Shown: positions 43,296 to 52,422, numbered from the stretch's first letter. The stretch: DNA of 64,000 nucleotides from Neorhizobium tomejilense (GCA_002968845.1 PVBG01000011.1:145169-209168); one strand, 5' to 3'. A program made the numbers and translations. The notes: generated by a model not told the origin, from the sequence alone.

Positions 43296-43997
43296 ATGAT
43301 CCTGAACCCTTCCTTTTCCCGCCGGAGTTTCTTGTCTCTCCTCGGCGCGGGCGCCGCCTCCACGCTTGCCGGCTGTGCCTCGTCCGTGCCGCGCCCGCTG
43401 GCGACGACGGTTGCCTTCCGTCCGGAGCCTATTGAAGGCCCCTCGTCGGAACTGGATGTCATGTACGGCACCGTGGTCGACGGCGGTTTCGTCATCCCGG
43501 CAATCCCCTATCGCCAGGTCAATCCACGCTATTATCGCCAGCAGGTTGTCGATCCGACCGGCGAACGCCCCGGCACGGTGGTGGTCGACACGGCCTCTCG
43601 CTTCCTCTACCTCATCGAGCCGGGCGGCACCGCCATGCGCTATGGCGTCGGCATCGGCCGCGAGGGTTTTGCCTGGCAGGGCGAGGGCGTCATTCAGTGG
43701 CGGCAGAGATGGCCGAAATGGACACCGCCGGACGAGATGGTCGCGCGCCAGCCGGAACTGACCAAGTATTCGGCAAAGAACGGCGGCATGCCGCCCGGCC
43801 TTCTGAACCCCCTCGGCGCCCGCGCGCTCTACATCTTCCAGAACGGCAAGGACACGCTCTACCGCCTGCACGGTTCGCCGGAATGGAATTCGATCGGCAC
43901 CGCCGCGTCGTCGGGCTGCGTGCGCCTGATGAACCAGGATATCATCGACCTCTACGACCGCGTGCCGGAAAAAGCGCGCATCGTGGTGTGGCAGTAG
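43296..43997 (+). CDS. L,D-transpeptidase (YkuD), second copy
   Basis: 233 residues, lipobox LAGC at about 24-27, and the same YkuD active site (HGSPEW, SSGCVRLM). About half the residues match the previous gene, including LGARALYIF and GKDTLYR, so they are tandem paralogues. Each has its own terminator or promoter region, allowing separate control. Confidence 0.9.
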   Translation: MILNPSFSRRSFLSLLGAGAASTLAGCASSVPRPLATTVAFRPEPIEGPSSELDVMYGTVVDGGFVIPAIPYRQVNPRYYRQQVVDPTGERPGTVVVDTASRFLYLIEPGGTAMRYGVGIGREGFAWQGEGVIQWRQRWPKWTPPDEMVARQPELTKYSAKNGGMPPGLLNPLGARALYIFQNGKDTLYRLHGSPEWNSIGTAASSGCVRLMNQDIIDLYDRVPEKARIVVWQ

Positions 43998-44058
43998 GCC
44001 TTTCTGTCACAGAGGCCTGTTATCAACCCGGCCTGATCCGCAGTGCCGGGAGGTTTAC

Positions 44059-44943
44059 ATGGTTGAAATCGATGTCCCTCTCGTCAGCGGGCTGATCGCC
44101 GAACAATTCCCCGAATGGGCGGGCTTGGACGTGCGGCCGGTCGCGAACGGCGGCTGGGACAACCGCACCTTCCACCTCGGCGACAGCATGTCGGTGCGCC
44201 TGCCGAGCGCCGAACGTTACGTCGCGCAGGTGGAGAAGGAGCATCGCTTCCTGCCGGCGCTTGGCCCCCGATTGCCGCTTCCCATTCCCGTGCCCCTCGG
44301 GCTCGGAAAGCCGGGCAAGGGTTATCCCTGGCCGTGGTCGGTCTATGCCTGGATCGCGGGTGACCGGTCCAGCCTCCGGACGATTGCCGACCTCACCGTT
44401 TTTGCGGAGGATCTCGCGGATTTCCTCCTGGCGCTCTGGAAGATCGACGCATCCGACGGTCCGCCGGCCGGCACCCATAACTTTTTCCGCGGCGGATCGT
44501 TGGAGGTCTATGACGCGGAGACGCGCCGCTCGATCGACATTCTCTCCGGCGAAATCGACGTGCCGCTGATCACCGAAATCTGGAAACGGGCGCTTGCCTC
44601 GACCTGGAAGGACAGGCCGGTCTGGGTGCATGGCGACGTCGCCGAGGGCAATCTCCTGGTGCGCGACGGACGGCTTGCCGCGGTGATCGATTTCGGCAGT
44701 TCCGGCACCGGCGACCCGGCCTGCGACCTCGTCATCGCCTGGACCCTGTTCGACGAACCGGCTGCCCGCGCTTTCCGCAACCGGGTGGGGCTCGACGCGG
44801 AGACCTGGGAAAGGGCGCGTGGCTGGTGCCTGTGGAAGGCGCTGATCACGGTTGCCGGCGAACCCGGAACGAACCCGCTGGTCAAGGAACAGCACCGCCG
44901 CTGGATCGACCGGATCGTCGCGGATCACCTAAGTCGAACCTGA
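44059..44943 (+). CDS. Aminoglycoside phosphotransferase-family kinase
   Basis: 294 residues. APH-type kinase fold with the catalytic VHGDVAEGNLLV (about 195-206) and the metal-binding VIDFGSSGTGDPACDL. Members act on small molecules; actual substrate unknown and resistance need not be implied. Confidence 0.85.
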   Translation: MVEIDVPLVSGLIAEQFPEWAGLDVRPVANGGWDNRTFHLGDSMSVRLPSAERYVAQVEKEHRFLPALGPRLPLPIPVPLGLGKPGKGYPWPWSVYAWIAGDRSSLRTIADLTVFAEDLADFLLALWKIDASDGPPAGTHNFFRGGSLEVYDAETRRSIDILSGEIDVPLITEIWKRALASTWKDRPVWVHGDVAEGNLLVRDGRLAAVIDFGSSGTGDPACDLVIAWTLFDEPAARAFRNRVGLDAETWERARGWCLWKALITVAGEPGTNPLVKEQHRRWIDRIVADHLSRT

Positions 44944-45005
44944 TCTCTGCGGGAACCACCTCGGAACTTTGCCGTTACTTTGCGCGGGGCGTTCTGGAGG
45001 AAGCC

Positions 45006-45413
45006 ATGCAGCAGCATTCACTATGGCGTGCGTATAGCTACGCCTGGATAACCTTGGCATTTTTCGCTTTCAGTCTTGTCGGCCATTGGCTGTTCGGCTG
45101 GTTTGCTTTCGTGCAGGAACAGGCCGAGCACGGACAGCCGGTCGAATTTTCCCCCTATCTGACGGAAATGCTGCGCGACACTTTTGAAAACTGGCAGTCG
45201 GAATTTTTGCAGCTGCTCTGGCAGGTCGGGGGCCTGGCCTTCTTCCTGTTCCTGGGCTCGCCGCAATCGAAGGAAGGGTCCGACCGGCTGGAGGCGAAGA
45301 TCGACGTCATCCTCCGCAAGGTGGATCCGGTCGATGGCGAAGGCGTGATCCGGGAACTGGACGAGCAATATTCGGGCCGCCATACGGACGAACCTGAAGC
45401 CCACAAGCCGTGA
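45006..45413 (+). CDS. DUF6766-like small membrane protein
   Basis: 135 residues from ATG 45006. Two membrane segments (about 11-35 and 72-92) with YSYAWITLAFFAFSLVGHWLFGW shown in shorter form SLVGHWLFGWFAFVQEQ. The charged C-terminus contains an acidic helix. Resembles DUF6766 proteins from memory. Function unknown. Confidence 0.7.
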   Translation: MQQHSLWRAYSYAWITLAFFAFSLVGHWLFGWFAFVQEQAEHGQPVEFSPYLTEMLRDTFENWQSEFLQLLWQVGGLAFFLFLGSPQSKEGSDRLEAKIDVILRKVDPVDGEGVIRELDEQYSGRHTDEPEAHKP

Positions 45414-45472
45414 GCCCGACGGCTTCGTTGCGATCTGCTGAAGACCGGCCTCGGCCGGTCATGGCAGGTCTG

Positions 45473-45958
45473 TCAAACAGAGGGCAGTGGGTCTCTTTCG
45501 CTTCCCGTCTTGGTCAGCCTTTGCTTCAGCGCGATCAGTTCGTCGCGCAGCGCCACAGCCTCTTCGAAACTGCAGCCGACAGCCTTGCCGATCGCGCCGG
45601 CGACGCCCGCCGCCTGGGTTTTCAGCTCCGTTCCCTTTTTCGTCAGCAAAATCCTCACCTGCCGCTCGTCGTCGCGGTCGCGTTTACGGGCGACGAGGCC
45701 GGATTGTTCGAGCCGCTTGAGGAGAGGGGAGAGCGTGCCGGAATCCAGTCCGAGCCGGTCGCCGATCGCCTTTACCGGCTGGTCGTCCTCTTCCCACAGC
45801 GCGATCATCACCAGGTATTGCGGATAGGTGAGCCCGAGCGGCTCGAGCAGCGGCTTATAGGTGCGCGTGAAGGCGTGCGCCGCGCCGTAGATCGCAAAGC
45901 ACAGCTGCGCATCGAGCTCGATCTCGAAATTATCCGCGTTGCCCGCTTTTTTCTGCAT
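45473..45958 (-). CDS. ohrR: Organic hydroperoxide sensor-repressor OhrR
   Basis: 161 residues, MarR fold. Peroxide-sensing cysteine is in LDAQLCFAIYGA at about residue 20. Start is ATG 45958, though the frame continues upstream. Represses the divergent ohr gene until oxidised. Confidence 0.94.
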   Translation of the reverse strand: MQKKAGNADNFEIELDAQLCFAIYGAAHAFTRTYKPLLEPLGLTYPQYLVMIALWEEDDQPVKAIGDRLGLDSGTLSPLLKRLEQSGLVARKRDRDDERQVRILLTKKGTELKTQAAGVAGAIGKAVGCSFEEAVALRDELIALKQRLTKTGSERDPLPSV

Positions 45959-46056
45959 GGCCGGTCCTGTCTTCACGTGCCTGTGCTCTATCTTTTTCGA
46001 GCAAACACATTTTCGCAGGCTTGACGGGAAAATGCAATGCGCGTAATTAGATTGTG

Positions 46057-46071
46057 CGCAATTGAATTGCG
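46057..46071. promoter_or_regulatory. OhrR operator candidate
   Basis: CGCAATT-G-AATTGCG is a perfect inverted repeat in the ohrR-ohr intergenic space, close to known OhrR sites with AATT centres. Confidence 0.65.
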
Positions 46072-46115
46072 GACGATATTTATCACCCAGGACTAGAACC
46101 AAGGGAGTTAGACCC

Positions 46116-46538
46116 ATGCCCATTCTCTACACCACCAAGGCTTCCGCCACCGGCGGCCGCGCCGGCCATGGCGCCTCGGAAGACGGCGTCCTCGACGTCA
46201 CGCTGACGGTTCCGAAGGAACTCGGCGGCGACGGTGCCCGCGGCACCAATCCGGAACAGCTTTTTGCCACCGGTTATTCCGCCTGCTTCCTCGGTGCGCT
46301 GAAATTTGTCGCCGGCAAGGAAAAGGTAAAGATCCCGGATGACGCCAAGGTGACGGCGACTGTCGGCATCGGCCCGCGCGAAGACGGCGGCGGTTTCGGC
46401 ATCGAAGTATCGCTTCTGGTCAGCATCCCGGGCGTCGAACGGTCGGTTGCCGAAGACCTCGCCGCCAAGGCCCACATCGTCTGCCCCTATAGCCACGCGA
46501 TGCGCACTTCGACCGAAGTCCCGGTCACGGTCGCCTGA
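46116..46538 (+). CDS. ohr: Organic hydroperoxide resistance protein
   Basis: 140 residues, thiol peroxidase with both catalytic cysteines (YSACFLGAL near 58; IVCPYSHA near 125). Reduces organic and fatty-acid hydroperoxides. ATG at 46116 with AAGGGAG upstream. Confidence 0.94.
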   Translation: MPILYTTKASATGGRAGHGASEDGVLDVTLTVPKELGGDGARGTNPEQLFATGYSACFLGALKFVAGKEKVKIPDDAKVTATVGIGPREDGGGFGIEVSLLVSIPGVERSVAEDLAAKAHIVCPYSHAMRTSTEVPVTVA

Positions 46539-46550
46539 GGCAGGCCTTTT

Positions 46551-46925
46551 TCAGGAAGCGGCTCCGGCCGCTTTCTTTTGTTTGCTGTCCGGCGACGACC
46601 GTGCCGCGCGATAGGCGGCCGTTGCCCAATCGTTGAGCCGGTCGTCGTCGTCCAGCACATCGGCCGGCACCTCGTAATAGCTCGCGACAAGGACGTTCCG
46701 GGCGGATGTCTTGTAGGAAAAGGGGCGCGAGTCCAGCGCTTCGAACTGCGGCCTGCTTTCATCGTCTACGCGAAAATACAGCGAATTCTTCATCACGAAG
46801 CCGATTTGTGCACCGCCGACACGTATCGCGGCGCCAGCAAAATAGCGGGTCACCGTGGCAGGCTCGACCGACGACAGCCGATCCGCAATGTCTAAAGCCA
46901 TCTGGCGTGAAGTCGAAAGGGACAT
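46551..46925 (-). CDS. TfoX N-terminal domain protein
   Basis: 124 residues, TfoX-N fold: ATVTRYFAGAAIRVGGAQIGFVMKNSLYFR, then a C-terminal charged tail. TfoX regulates competence in other bacteria, but short stand-alone copies are common in rhizobia with unknown role. Confidence 0.82.
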   Translation of the reverse strand: MSLSTSRQMALDIADRLSSVEPATVTRYFAGAAIRVGGAQIGFVMKNSLYFRVDDESRPQFEALDSRPFSYKTSARNVLVASYYEVPADVLDDDDRLNDWATAAYRAARSSPDSKQKKAAGAAS

Positions 46926-46996
46926 GGTTTCTCGGAATTCGAGGTCGGCGGTTTCTGGTTATCTCTCCGGCACCCGTCTCCGGTCAAGCCGCCGCC

Positions 46997-47455
46997 TTAC
47001 CTGATCACGCCCAGCGTCGCCCGCAGATCTTCCGGGCCGCCCTCGCCAAGCTCCGCGTCGACTTCCGCATGCACCCGAATCCAGATCGGCAGTGCGGCGG
47101 AAAGCATGGTCATTCCGTCGTCCGTCAGGCGCAGGAGCCGGCCGCGCCGGTCTTTAGGATCGACGCTGGTTTCGACCAGGCCGCGCCGTTCCAGCACTTT
47201 CAGTGCTGCCGTCAGCGTCGTGCGGTCCATCGCGAGCAGGCTTGCGACCTGGCCCATCGGCGCCGGCTGCGGCCGGTTCAGCGACATCATCAGCGAAAAT
47301 TGCCCGTTGGTGAGCCCGATCGGCTTCATCGCATTGTCGAAACGTCGGGCCAGCGCCCGCGCCGCCCGCTGCACATGCAGGCAGAGGCACGTGTCGCGTA
47401 CCAGCAGCGTCGTCGAAAAGGGAATCACTTCGATAGTCGGGGTGTTTGACAGCAT
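46997..47455 (-). CDS. MarR family regulator
   Basis: 152 residues with a winged helix at about 45-115 (LTNGQFSLMMSL and MDRTTLTAALKVLERRGLVE). Cysteines at 23 and 25 (CLCLHV) could sense oxidants. Divergent to a DUF899/DUF1579/VOC cluster, which it likely represses. Confidence 0.88.
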   Translation of the reverse strand: MLSNTPTIEVIPFSTTLLVRDTCLCLHVQRAARALARRFDNAMKPIGLTNGQFSLMMSLNRPQPAPMGQVASLLAMDRTTLTAALKVLERRGLVETSVDPKDRRGRLLRLTDDGMTMLSAALPIWIRVHAEVDAELGEGGPEDLRATLGVIR

Positions 47456-47466
47456 GGAAAGAGTAT

Positions 47467-47478
47467 GTTGATATCAAC
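47467..47478. promoter_or_regulatory. Palindrome between MarR and DUF899 genes
   Basis: GTTGATATCAAC, a perfect 12-base palindrome, located 12 bases from the MarR ATG and 32 before the DUF899 start. Confidence 0.55.
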
Positions 47479-47509
47479 TTATTCTGTCAAGTGTAGGAGG
47501 AGACCTGTC

Positions 47510-48262
47510 ATGGATGTCACCATGTTCCCGAAAAACTCTGTCGTCAGCCGCGAGGAATGGCTGGAAGCCAGCCGCAGACTTCTGGCGCTCGAGAAGGAAG
47601 AGACGAAGCTGCGCGACAAGGTGCGCGCCGAGCGCCTAGCCATGCCCTGGGTCAAGGTCGACAAGGATTATGTGTTCGACACGCCGAAGGGCAGAAAGTC
47701 TCTCGCCGATCTTTTCGAGGGCCGCAGCCAATTGATCGTCTACCACTTCATGCTCGGTCCGGAATGGGATGCCGGCTGCCCCGGTTGCTCTTTCCTGTCG
47801 GACCATATCGACGGCACGCTGCCGCATCTCAACAACCACGACGTCACCTTCATCGCAGTCGCCCGCGCGCCGCTCGACAAGATCGAGGCCTACAAGAAGC
47901 GCATGGGCTGGAAGTTTCCCTGGGTCTCGTCCTTCGGCAGCGATTTCAATTTCGACTATCACGTCTCCTTTTCCAAGGAAGACCTTGCCAAGGAGAAGGT
48001 GTATTATAACTTCCGTGAAGTGCCGCCGTCCGAGGCGCATGATGAACTGCCGGGCCTTTCAGCCTTCTACAGGAACGAGGCGGGCGAGGTCTTTCATACC
48101 TATTCCAGCTACGCCCGAGGCGGCGAAGAGCTGATCGGCACGCTAATGATCCTCGACCGGGCGCCGCTTGGTCGCAACGAGGACTCGACGATGAACTTCG
48201 TCAAGCGTCACGACGAATACGAACAGAAACCACAAGAGACGGCTTCATCCTGCTGCCATTGA
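47510..48262 (+). CDS. DUF899 thioredoxin-like protein
   Basis: 250 residues from ATG 47510 with an AGGAGG ribosome site. Thioredoxin-like fold: LIVYHFMLGPEWDAGCPGCSFLSDH with CxxC. Common in alphaproteobacteria beside DUF1579 and VOC genes. Reaction unknown; detoxification or redox role is a reasonable guess. Confidence 0.85.
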   Translation: MDVTMFPKNSVVSREEWLEASRRLLALEKEETKLRDKVRAERLAMPWVKVDKDYVFDTPKGRKSLADLFEGRSQLIVYHFMLGPEWDAGCPGCSFLSDHIDGTLPHLNNHDVTFIAVARAPLDKIEAYKKRMGWKFPWVSSFGSDFNFDYHVSFSKEDLAKEKVYYNFREVPPSEAHDELPGLSAFYRNEAGEVFHTYSSYARGGEELIGTLMILDRAPLGRNEDSTMNFVKRHDEYEQKPQETASSCCH

Positions 48263-48303
48263 ACGGGTTCATTCTGGAGCTTCGAAAAGAGGAGGAGGAA
48301 AAG

Positions 48304-48783
48304 ATGAGCGCGATGGAAATGCCCAAACCCCAGGCCGAACACGGCTTTCTGGAAAGAATGGTCGGCCTCTGGGAGGTGACGTCCACCAGCATGGGCCATG
48401 ACGAAAAATGGGTCGAGGTCTGCCGGTCGCTGAACGGCATCTGGTTCGTTGCCGAAGGCAGCGGCGAGATGCCCGGGGGCGGTGGCCCCGCCACCACCAT
48501 GCTCACCCTCGGCTACGATCCGGCCAAGGGCAAATATGTCGGCACCTGGCTCGGCACGATGATGAACCATCTCTGGGTCTACGAGGGGGAGGTGTCGGAC
48601 GACGGATCGACGCTCAATCTCTACACGACCGGCCCGGATTTCGCCAATCCCGGCAAGACCGGCGACTACCGCGAGCAGATCATCTTCACCGACGACGATC
48701 ACCGGACCTTCAATTCCAGCGCCAAACAGCCGGACGGCACCTGGCAGCAGTTCATGGAAGCACATTACGCCCGCAAGCGCTGA
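48304..48783 (+). CDS. DUF1579 family protein
   Basis: 159 residues. LGYDPAKGKYVGTWLGTMM and WVYEGEVSDDGSTLNLYT are characteristic of DUF1579, a beta-barrel lipocalin-like family. 41 bases after the DUF899 stop, so cotranscribed. Confidence 0.85.
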   Translation: MSAMEMPKPQAEHGFLERMVGLWEVTSTSMGHDEKWVEVCRSLNGIWFVAEGSGEMPGGGGPATTMLTLGYDPAKGKYVGTWLGTMMNHLWVYEGEVSDDGSTLNLYTTGPDFANPGKTGDYREQIIFTDDDHRTFNSSAKQPDGTWQQFMEAHYARKR

Positions 48784-48859
48784 GGCCTTGCGGGTGCTCA
48801 ATCAACGCGTCGAACGGCAAACGTGCCGAACGGCGCAATCATTCGGAGAGGAGACGACC

Positions 48860-49672
48860 ATGTTGCAGACCGTTACCGGGAGCAGATCGGAGACCCATGG
48901 CAAATTCATCTGGGTCGAGCTGATGACGCCCGATACCGATGCCGGCGGAAAATTCTATTCGTCGGTGGTCGGCTGGAAAGTCAAGGAAATGAGCATGCCC
49001 GACATGCCCGCCTATTACCTGTTCGAGATGGGCGAGGGCGACAATTGCCCCGGCATCGGCGGTATGATGAACTTTCCGCCGGAACTCGAAGGCAAGATCC
49101 CGCCGAACTGGACGGGTTATGTCGCAGTCGACGACGTCGACCAGATGGCCAAGGATTTCGTCGCCAATGGCGGACGCGTGCAGCGCGAGCCGGAGGACAT
49201 TCCGGGCATCGGCCGCTTCGCGGTCGTTGCCGATCCGCACGGCGCAGTCATCTGCATCATGACGCCGCTGCCGATGGAAAATCCGCCGCAGGAACTCGCC
49301 GCGGACGCCGTCGGCAATGTCGGCTGGCGGGAACTTTATGCCGGCAACGGCAAGGAGGCCATGGACTTCTACGGCAAGATGTTCGGCTGGACGCTCGACC
49401 AGGATTTCGACATGGGGCCGATGGGCGTCTACCACATCTTCTCCCATAACGGCCGGCAGATCGGCGGCATGATGACCAAGCCGGCGGAAGTGCCGATGGC
49501 CTGCTGGTGCTACTATTTCATCGTCGACTCGATCGACGCCGCCATCACCCGGTTGACGGCAGGCGGCGGCAAGGTCGTCCACGGCCCGATGGAAGTCCCC
49601 GGCGGCTCCTGGATCGTCCAGGCGCTCGATCCGCAGGGAGCATTCTTCGCGCTGACTTCCGCAAAGAAGTGA
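48860..49672 (+). CDS. VOC (glyoxalase/bleomycin resistance) family protein, two domains
   Basis: 270 residues with two VOC half-units, about 15-130 and 145-265. TPDTDAGGKFYSSVVGW and NGKEAMDFYGKMFGW mark their starts. Metal ligands not assigned. Fourth gene of the MarR-controlled set. Confidence 0.85.
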   Translation: MLQTVTGSRSETHGKFIWVELMTPDTDAGGKFYSSVVGWKVKEMSMPDMPAYYLFEMGEGDNCPGIGGMMNFPPELEGKIPPNWTGYVAVDDVDQMAKDFVANGGRVQREPEDIPGIGRFAVVADPHGAVICIMTPLPMENPPQELAADAVGNVGWRELYAGNGKEAMDFYGKMFGWTLDQDFDMGPMGVYHIFSHNGRQIGGMMTKPAEVPMACWCYYFIVDSIDAAITRLTAGGGKVVHGPMEVPGGSWIVQALDPQGAFFALTSAKK

Positions 49673-49820
49673 GCCACAGCCTGTTTTGGCAGGTGTTGGC
49701 CCTCATCCTGAAGGGCATGCGAGGCGTTGAAAGAGGCGCCCGCATGTCGCCAAAGGGTGGGGACCTTCCCCTTTTATGTCTCGATAAAAACCGGTTGCAA
49801 AATGAAATTGGATTGGTAAA

Positions 49821-49853
49821 CTCCAACCAATTGCAAACCGCAACTGGTTGGAG
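49821..49853 (+). promoter_or_regulatory. Inverted repeat overlapping a ribosome binding site
   Basis: CTCCAACCA and TGGTTGGAG are perfect nine-base arms 15 bases apart; the right arm includes part of the GGAG before ATG 49863. An RNA hairpin could hide the ribosome site, or the DNA could be a repressor site. Confidence 0.5.
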
Positions 49854-49862
49854 GGGAGACCC

Positions 49863-50546
49863 ATGACGGATCGAAAACTGACATTCCTGATCGCTCACGG
49901 AGCCTGGACCGGCGGATGGTCCTGGGAGAGGGTGCTGAACCGCCTGCATGCCGGAGGCCACCGCGCTTATGCGCCGACGCTGACCGGGCTTTGCGAACGC
50001 AAGCACTTGGCAGGCCTGTCCGTGAACCTCGACACCCATATCGACGACATCGTCAACGAGGCGGTCTACAAGGACCTGACGGATCTCGTGCTGGTCGGCC
50101 ATTCCTATGGCGGCATCGTCGCCACCGGCGTTGTCGAGCGCATCCCCGAGCGCATCCGCTCGATCGTTTATGTCGAGGCCTTCATTCCCGAGGACGGCAT
50201 GAGCTTCACGGACTACGATCCGGAGGGAGACTATTCCGCGCCGATGATCCCTGTGCCGGAAGGACCAGGCGGGCATATGCGCGAAGAGGACGAGCTATGG
50301 GCCGCACCCAAGGCGACGCCCCAGCCTTCCGGCACGCTGCGGCAGAAGCTGAAAGTCACCGGCGCCTACGAGCGCGTGCCCAAAAAGACCTTCATCGTCG
50401 CGACCGGCTGGAACGGACCGTTCGGGCAGATGTCGGAGAAATATCGCAGCGCCCCCGGCTGGACCGTGCGGGAGCTTGCCTGCGGCCACGACATCCCGAT
50501 CGACATGCCGGACGAACTGACGGCAATGCTGATCGAGGCGGCCTGA
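49863..50546 (+). CDS. Alpha/beta hydrolase
   Basis: 227 residues. HGAWTGGWSWERV oxyanion region, nucleophile serine in VGHSYGGIV, and the histidine in CGHDIPIDMP. Similar to small-molecule esterases (salicylate-ester type). Substrate unknown. Confidence 0.85.
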   Translation: MTDRKLTFLIAHGAWTGGWSWERVLNRLHAGGHRAYAPTLTGLCERKHLAGLSVNLDTHIDDIVNEAVYKDLTDLVLVGHSYGGIVATGVVERIPERIRSIVYVEAFIPEDGMSFTDYDPEGDYSAPMIPVPEGPGGHMREEDELWAAPKATPQPSGTLRQKLKVTGAYERVPKKTFIVATGWNGPFGQMSEKYRSAPGWTVRELACGHDIPIDMPDELTAMLIEAA

Positions 50547-50572
50547 GCACCCTGCAGTGGAGATCTTGCGAC

Positions 50573-51103
50573 ATGGCGAAGCTCATCTTTGGAATGAACC
50601 TGTCCCTCGACGGTTATGTCGACCACGAGGAATTTGCGCCAGGTCCGGCGCTCTTTCGTCACTGGATAGAGCATGTGCGCGACCTGACGGGCAGTGTGTA
50701 CGGTCGCCGCATGTACGAGATCATGCGCTATTGGGACGAAGACCGCCCCGAGTGGGATGCCGAGCGCCACGAATTCGCCGCGGCCTGGCGGCGCCTGCCG
50801 AAATGGGTCGTGTCGCGCTCGCTGAAGTCTGTCGGCCCCAACGCCACGCTTGTCGAAGGTGACGTCGAGGCGGCGATCCGTGACCTGAAGGCTCGGCTCG
50901 TCGGGGAGATTTCGGTGTCCGGACCGGACCTCGCGGGAAGCCTGACCCACCTTGGTCTTATCGACGAATACCGGCTCTACCTCCACCCCGTCGTGCTCGG
51001 TCGCGGCAAGCCATTCTTCGCTGGCCCGCGGCCACCGCTCCGCCTTGTTTCCACCGACCGCGTTGGCGAGGACGTGATCAGGCTGACATACGTTCCTGCT
51101 TAA
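50573..51103 (+). CDS. Dihydrofolate reductase-like / RibD C-terminal family protein
   Basis: 176 residues. FGMNLSLDGYVDHEEF and SVYGRRMYEIMRYW at the N-terminal half, LHPVVLGRGKPFF near the end. These are reductase-fold proteins of unknown substrate. Confidence 0.85.
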   Translation: MAKLIFGMNLSLDGYVDHEEFAPGPALFRHWIEHVRDLTGSVYGRRMYEIMRYWDEDRPEWDAERHEFAAAWRRLPKWVVSRSLKSVGPNATLVEGDVEAAIRDLKARLVGEISVSGPDLAGSLTHLGLIDEYRLYLHPVVLGRGKPFFAGPRPPLRLVSTDRVGEDVIRLTYVPA

Positions 51104-51141
51104 ATCCCTTCCTCGCCAGACCGAGCGTCGACGCGTCGATA

Positions 51142-51900
51142 TCAGTGGCTCATCGAATTGATGCCGTTGAACATCGCCTCGAAATTGCCGTTCTCGACCG
51201 CATGACGCAGCGGCTTGCAGCGTTCGACAACCACTTCCCTGACGTCCGGCTGCCGCGTCAGGATATCCATGACCTCCGAGATGAAATCGGCAAGCGGCAT
51301 GGCGTTCGGGTCGCTCGCCTGGCGCTCGCCCATCAGCGATGTCTGCACATAGGGCGGCACGATCTCGATCACCTGCGGCCCCGCATCCTTGAACTGCTCG
51401 CGGATCGCCATCGAATAGGAATGGATGGCGGCCTTGGTGGCGGAATAGGTCGGCGTCAGCGCCATCGGCACGAAAGCAAGGCCCGAAGATACGGTCAGGA
51501 TCGCAGCATCTTTCTGGGTGCTCAACTGCGGCAGCAGCGCCGCGATCAGCCGGATCGGGCCGAGCAGGTTGGCGGTGATCGTCTCTTCGGCGGTCGAAAG
51601 ATAATCCGAGCCGGCGCCGATATGTTCCGGCACCATGATGCCGGCATTGTTGATGACGGCGTTCAGCGACGGATAGGCGGCCGTGAGCTCGGCCGAAAAT
51701 GTCTTGATTGCGTCGGCATCGGCAAGATCGAGCACCATGCCTTTCATACCGGGATTGGCGGCGGTCACCGCGTCGAGTGTTGCTTGGCGCCGGCCGGTGA
51801 TGATCACCTGGTTGCCGAGCGCATGGAACGCCTCGGCGAGCGCCCGGCCGATGCCCGAATTGCCGCCGGTGATGAGGATCGTATTGCCGTTCATTTTCAT
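51142..51900 (-). CDS. Short-chain dehydrogenase/reductase
   Basis: 252 residues. TGGNSGIGRALAEAF as the cofactor loop, NNAG at about 84-87 and catalytic YSATK near 151. Divergent from the HxlR regulator, which probably controls it. Confidence 0.9.
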   Translation of the reverse strand: MKMNGNTILITGGNSGIGRALAEAFHALGNQVIITGRRQATLDAVTAANPGMKGMVLDLADADAIKTFSAELTAAYPSLNAVINNAGIMVPEHIGAGSDYLSTAEETITANLLGPIRLIAALLPQLSTQKDAAILTVSSGLAFVPMALTPTYSATKAAIHSYSMAIREQFKDAGPQVIEIVPPYVQTSLMGERQASDPNAMPLADFISEVMDILTRQPDVREVVVERCKPLRHAVENGNFEAMFNGINSMSH

Positions 51901-52002
51901 GGTCGTCGCCTTTCCGTGTTGCGTGGCCGGAAAATACGGCTATCAATCTCTTCTCGGAAGAAGGCACCCAAAAGATTTATACGCACCAAAAGGAGAGTGA
52001 CT

Positions 52003-52422
52003 GTGGATCAAGGAATTCGCCCGTCGATGCGGTCTCCCTCAGGTCGTGAAATCCCCGATGAGATCGATCCGGTATTGGAAGAACTGGTGCGCGGCATCAT
52101 CGGCCAGGTGGCCGACAAGTGGACCATGCTGATCCTCGAGGTCCTGGAAGAACACGGCACGCTGCGCTTCACGCAGATCGGAAAGCTGACCGGCGGCATC
52201 AGCCAAAAGATGCTGACCCAGACGCTGCGGCAGATGGAACGCGACGGTTTCGTGTCGCGCAAGGTCTATCCGGTCATCCCCCCGAAAGTCGAATACAACC
52301 TCACGGAACTCGGCCGAAGCCTCAGCGCCGCCTTCTGCGCGGTCTGGGAATGGGCGGCGGTCCACCACGCCGATATCGACGCATCCCGAAAAGCCTTCGA
52401 GGAGCGCAACGGGAAGGCCTGA
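52003..52422 (+). CDS. HxlR family regulator
   Basis: 139 residues from GTG 52003, chosen because AGGAGA lies 6 bases upstream. KWTMLILEVLEEHGTLRF and GGISQKMLTQTLRQMERDG form the winged helix typical of HxlR. Senses electrophiles or quinones in related cases; one cysteine (FCAVWEW) near 114. Confidence 0.88.
   Translation: MDQGIRPSMRSPSGREIPDEIDPVLEELVRGIIGQVADKWTMLILEVLEEHGTLRFTQIGKLTGGISQKMLTQTLRQMERDGFVSRKVYPVIPPKVEYNLTELGRSLSAAFCAVWEWAAVHHADIDASRKAFEERNGKA

Noticed and set aside
44059..44943. Aminoglycoside resistance gene
   Set aside because: The kinase motifs are general for the APH fold; nothing in the sequence specifies an aminoglycoside.
51145..52002. Long upstream extension of the HxlR frame
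   Set aside because: It covers the SDR gene on the other strand; GTG 52003 with AGGAGA fits the family length.
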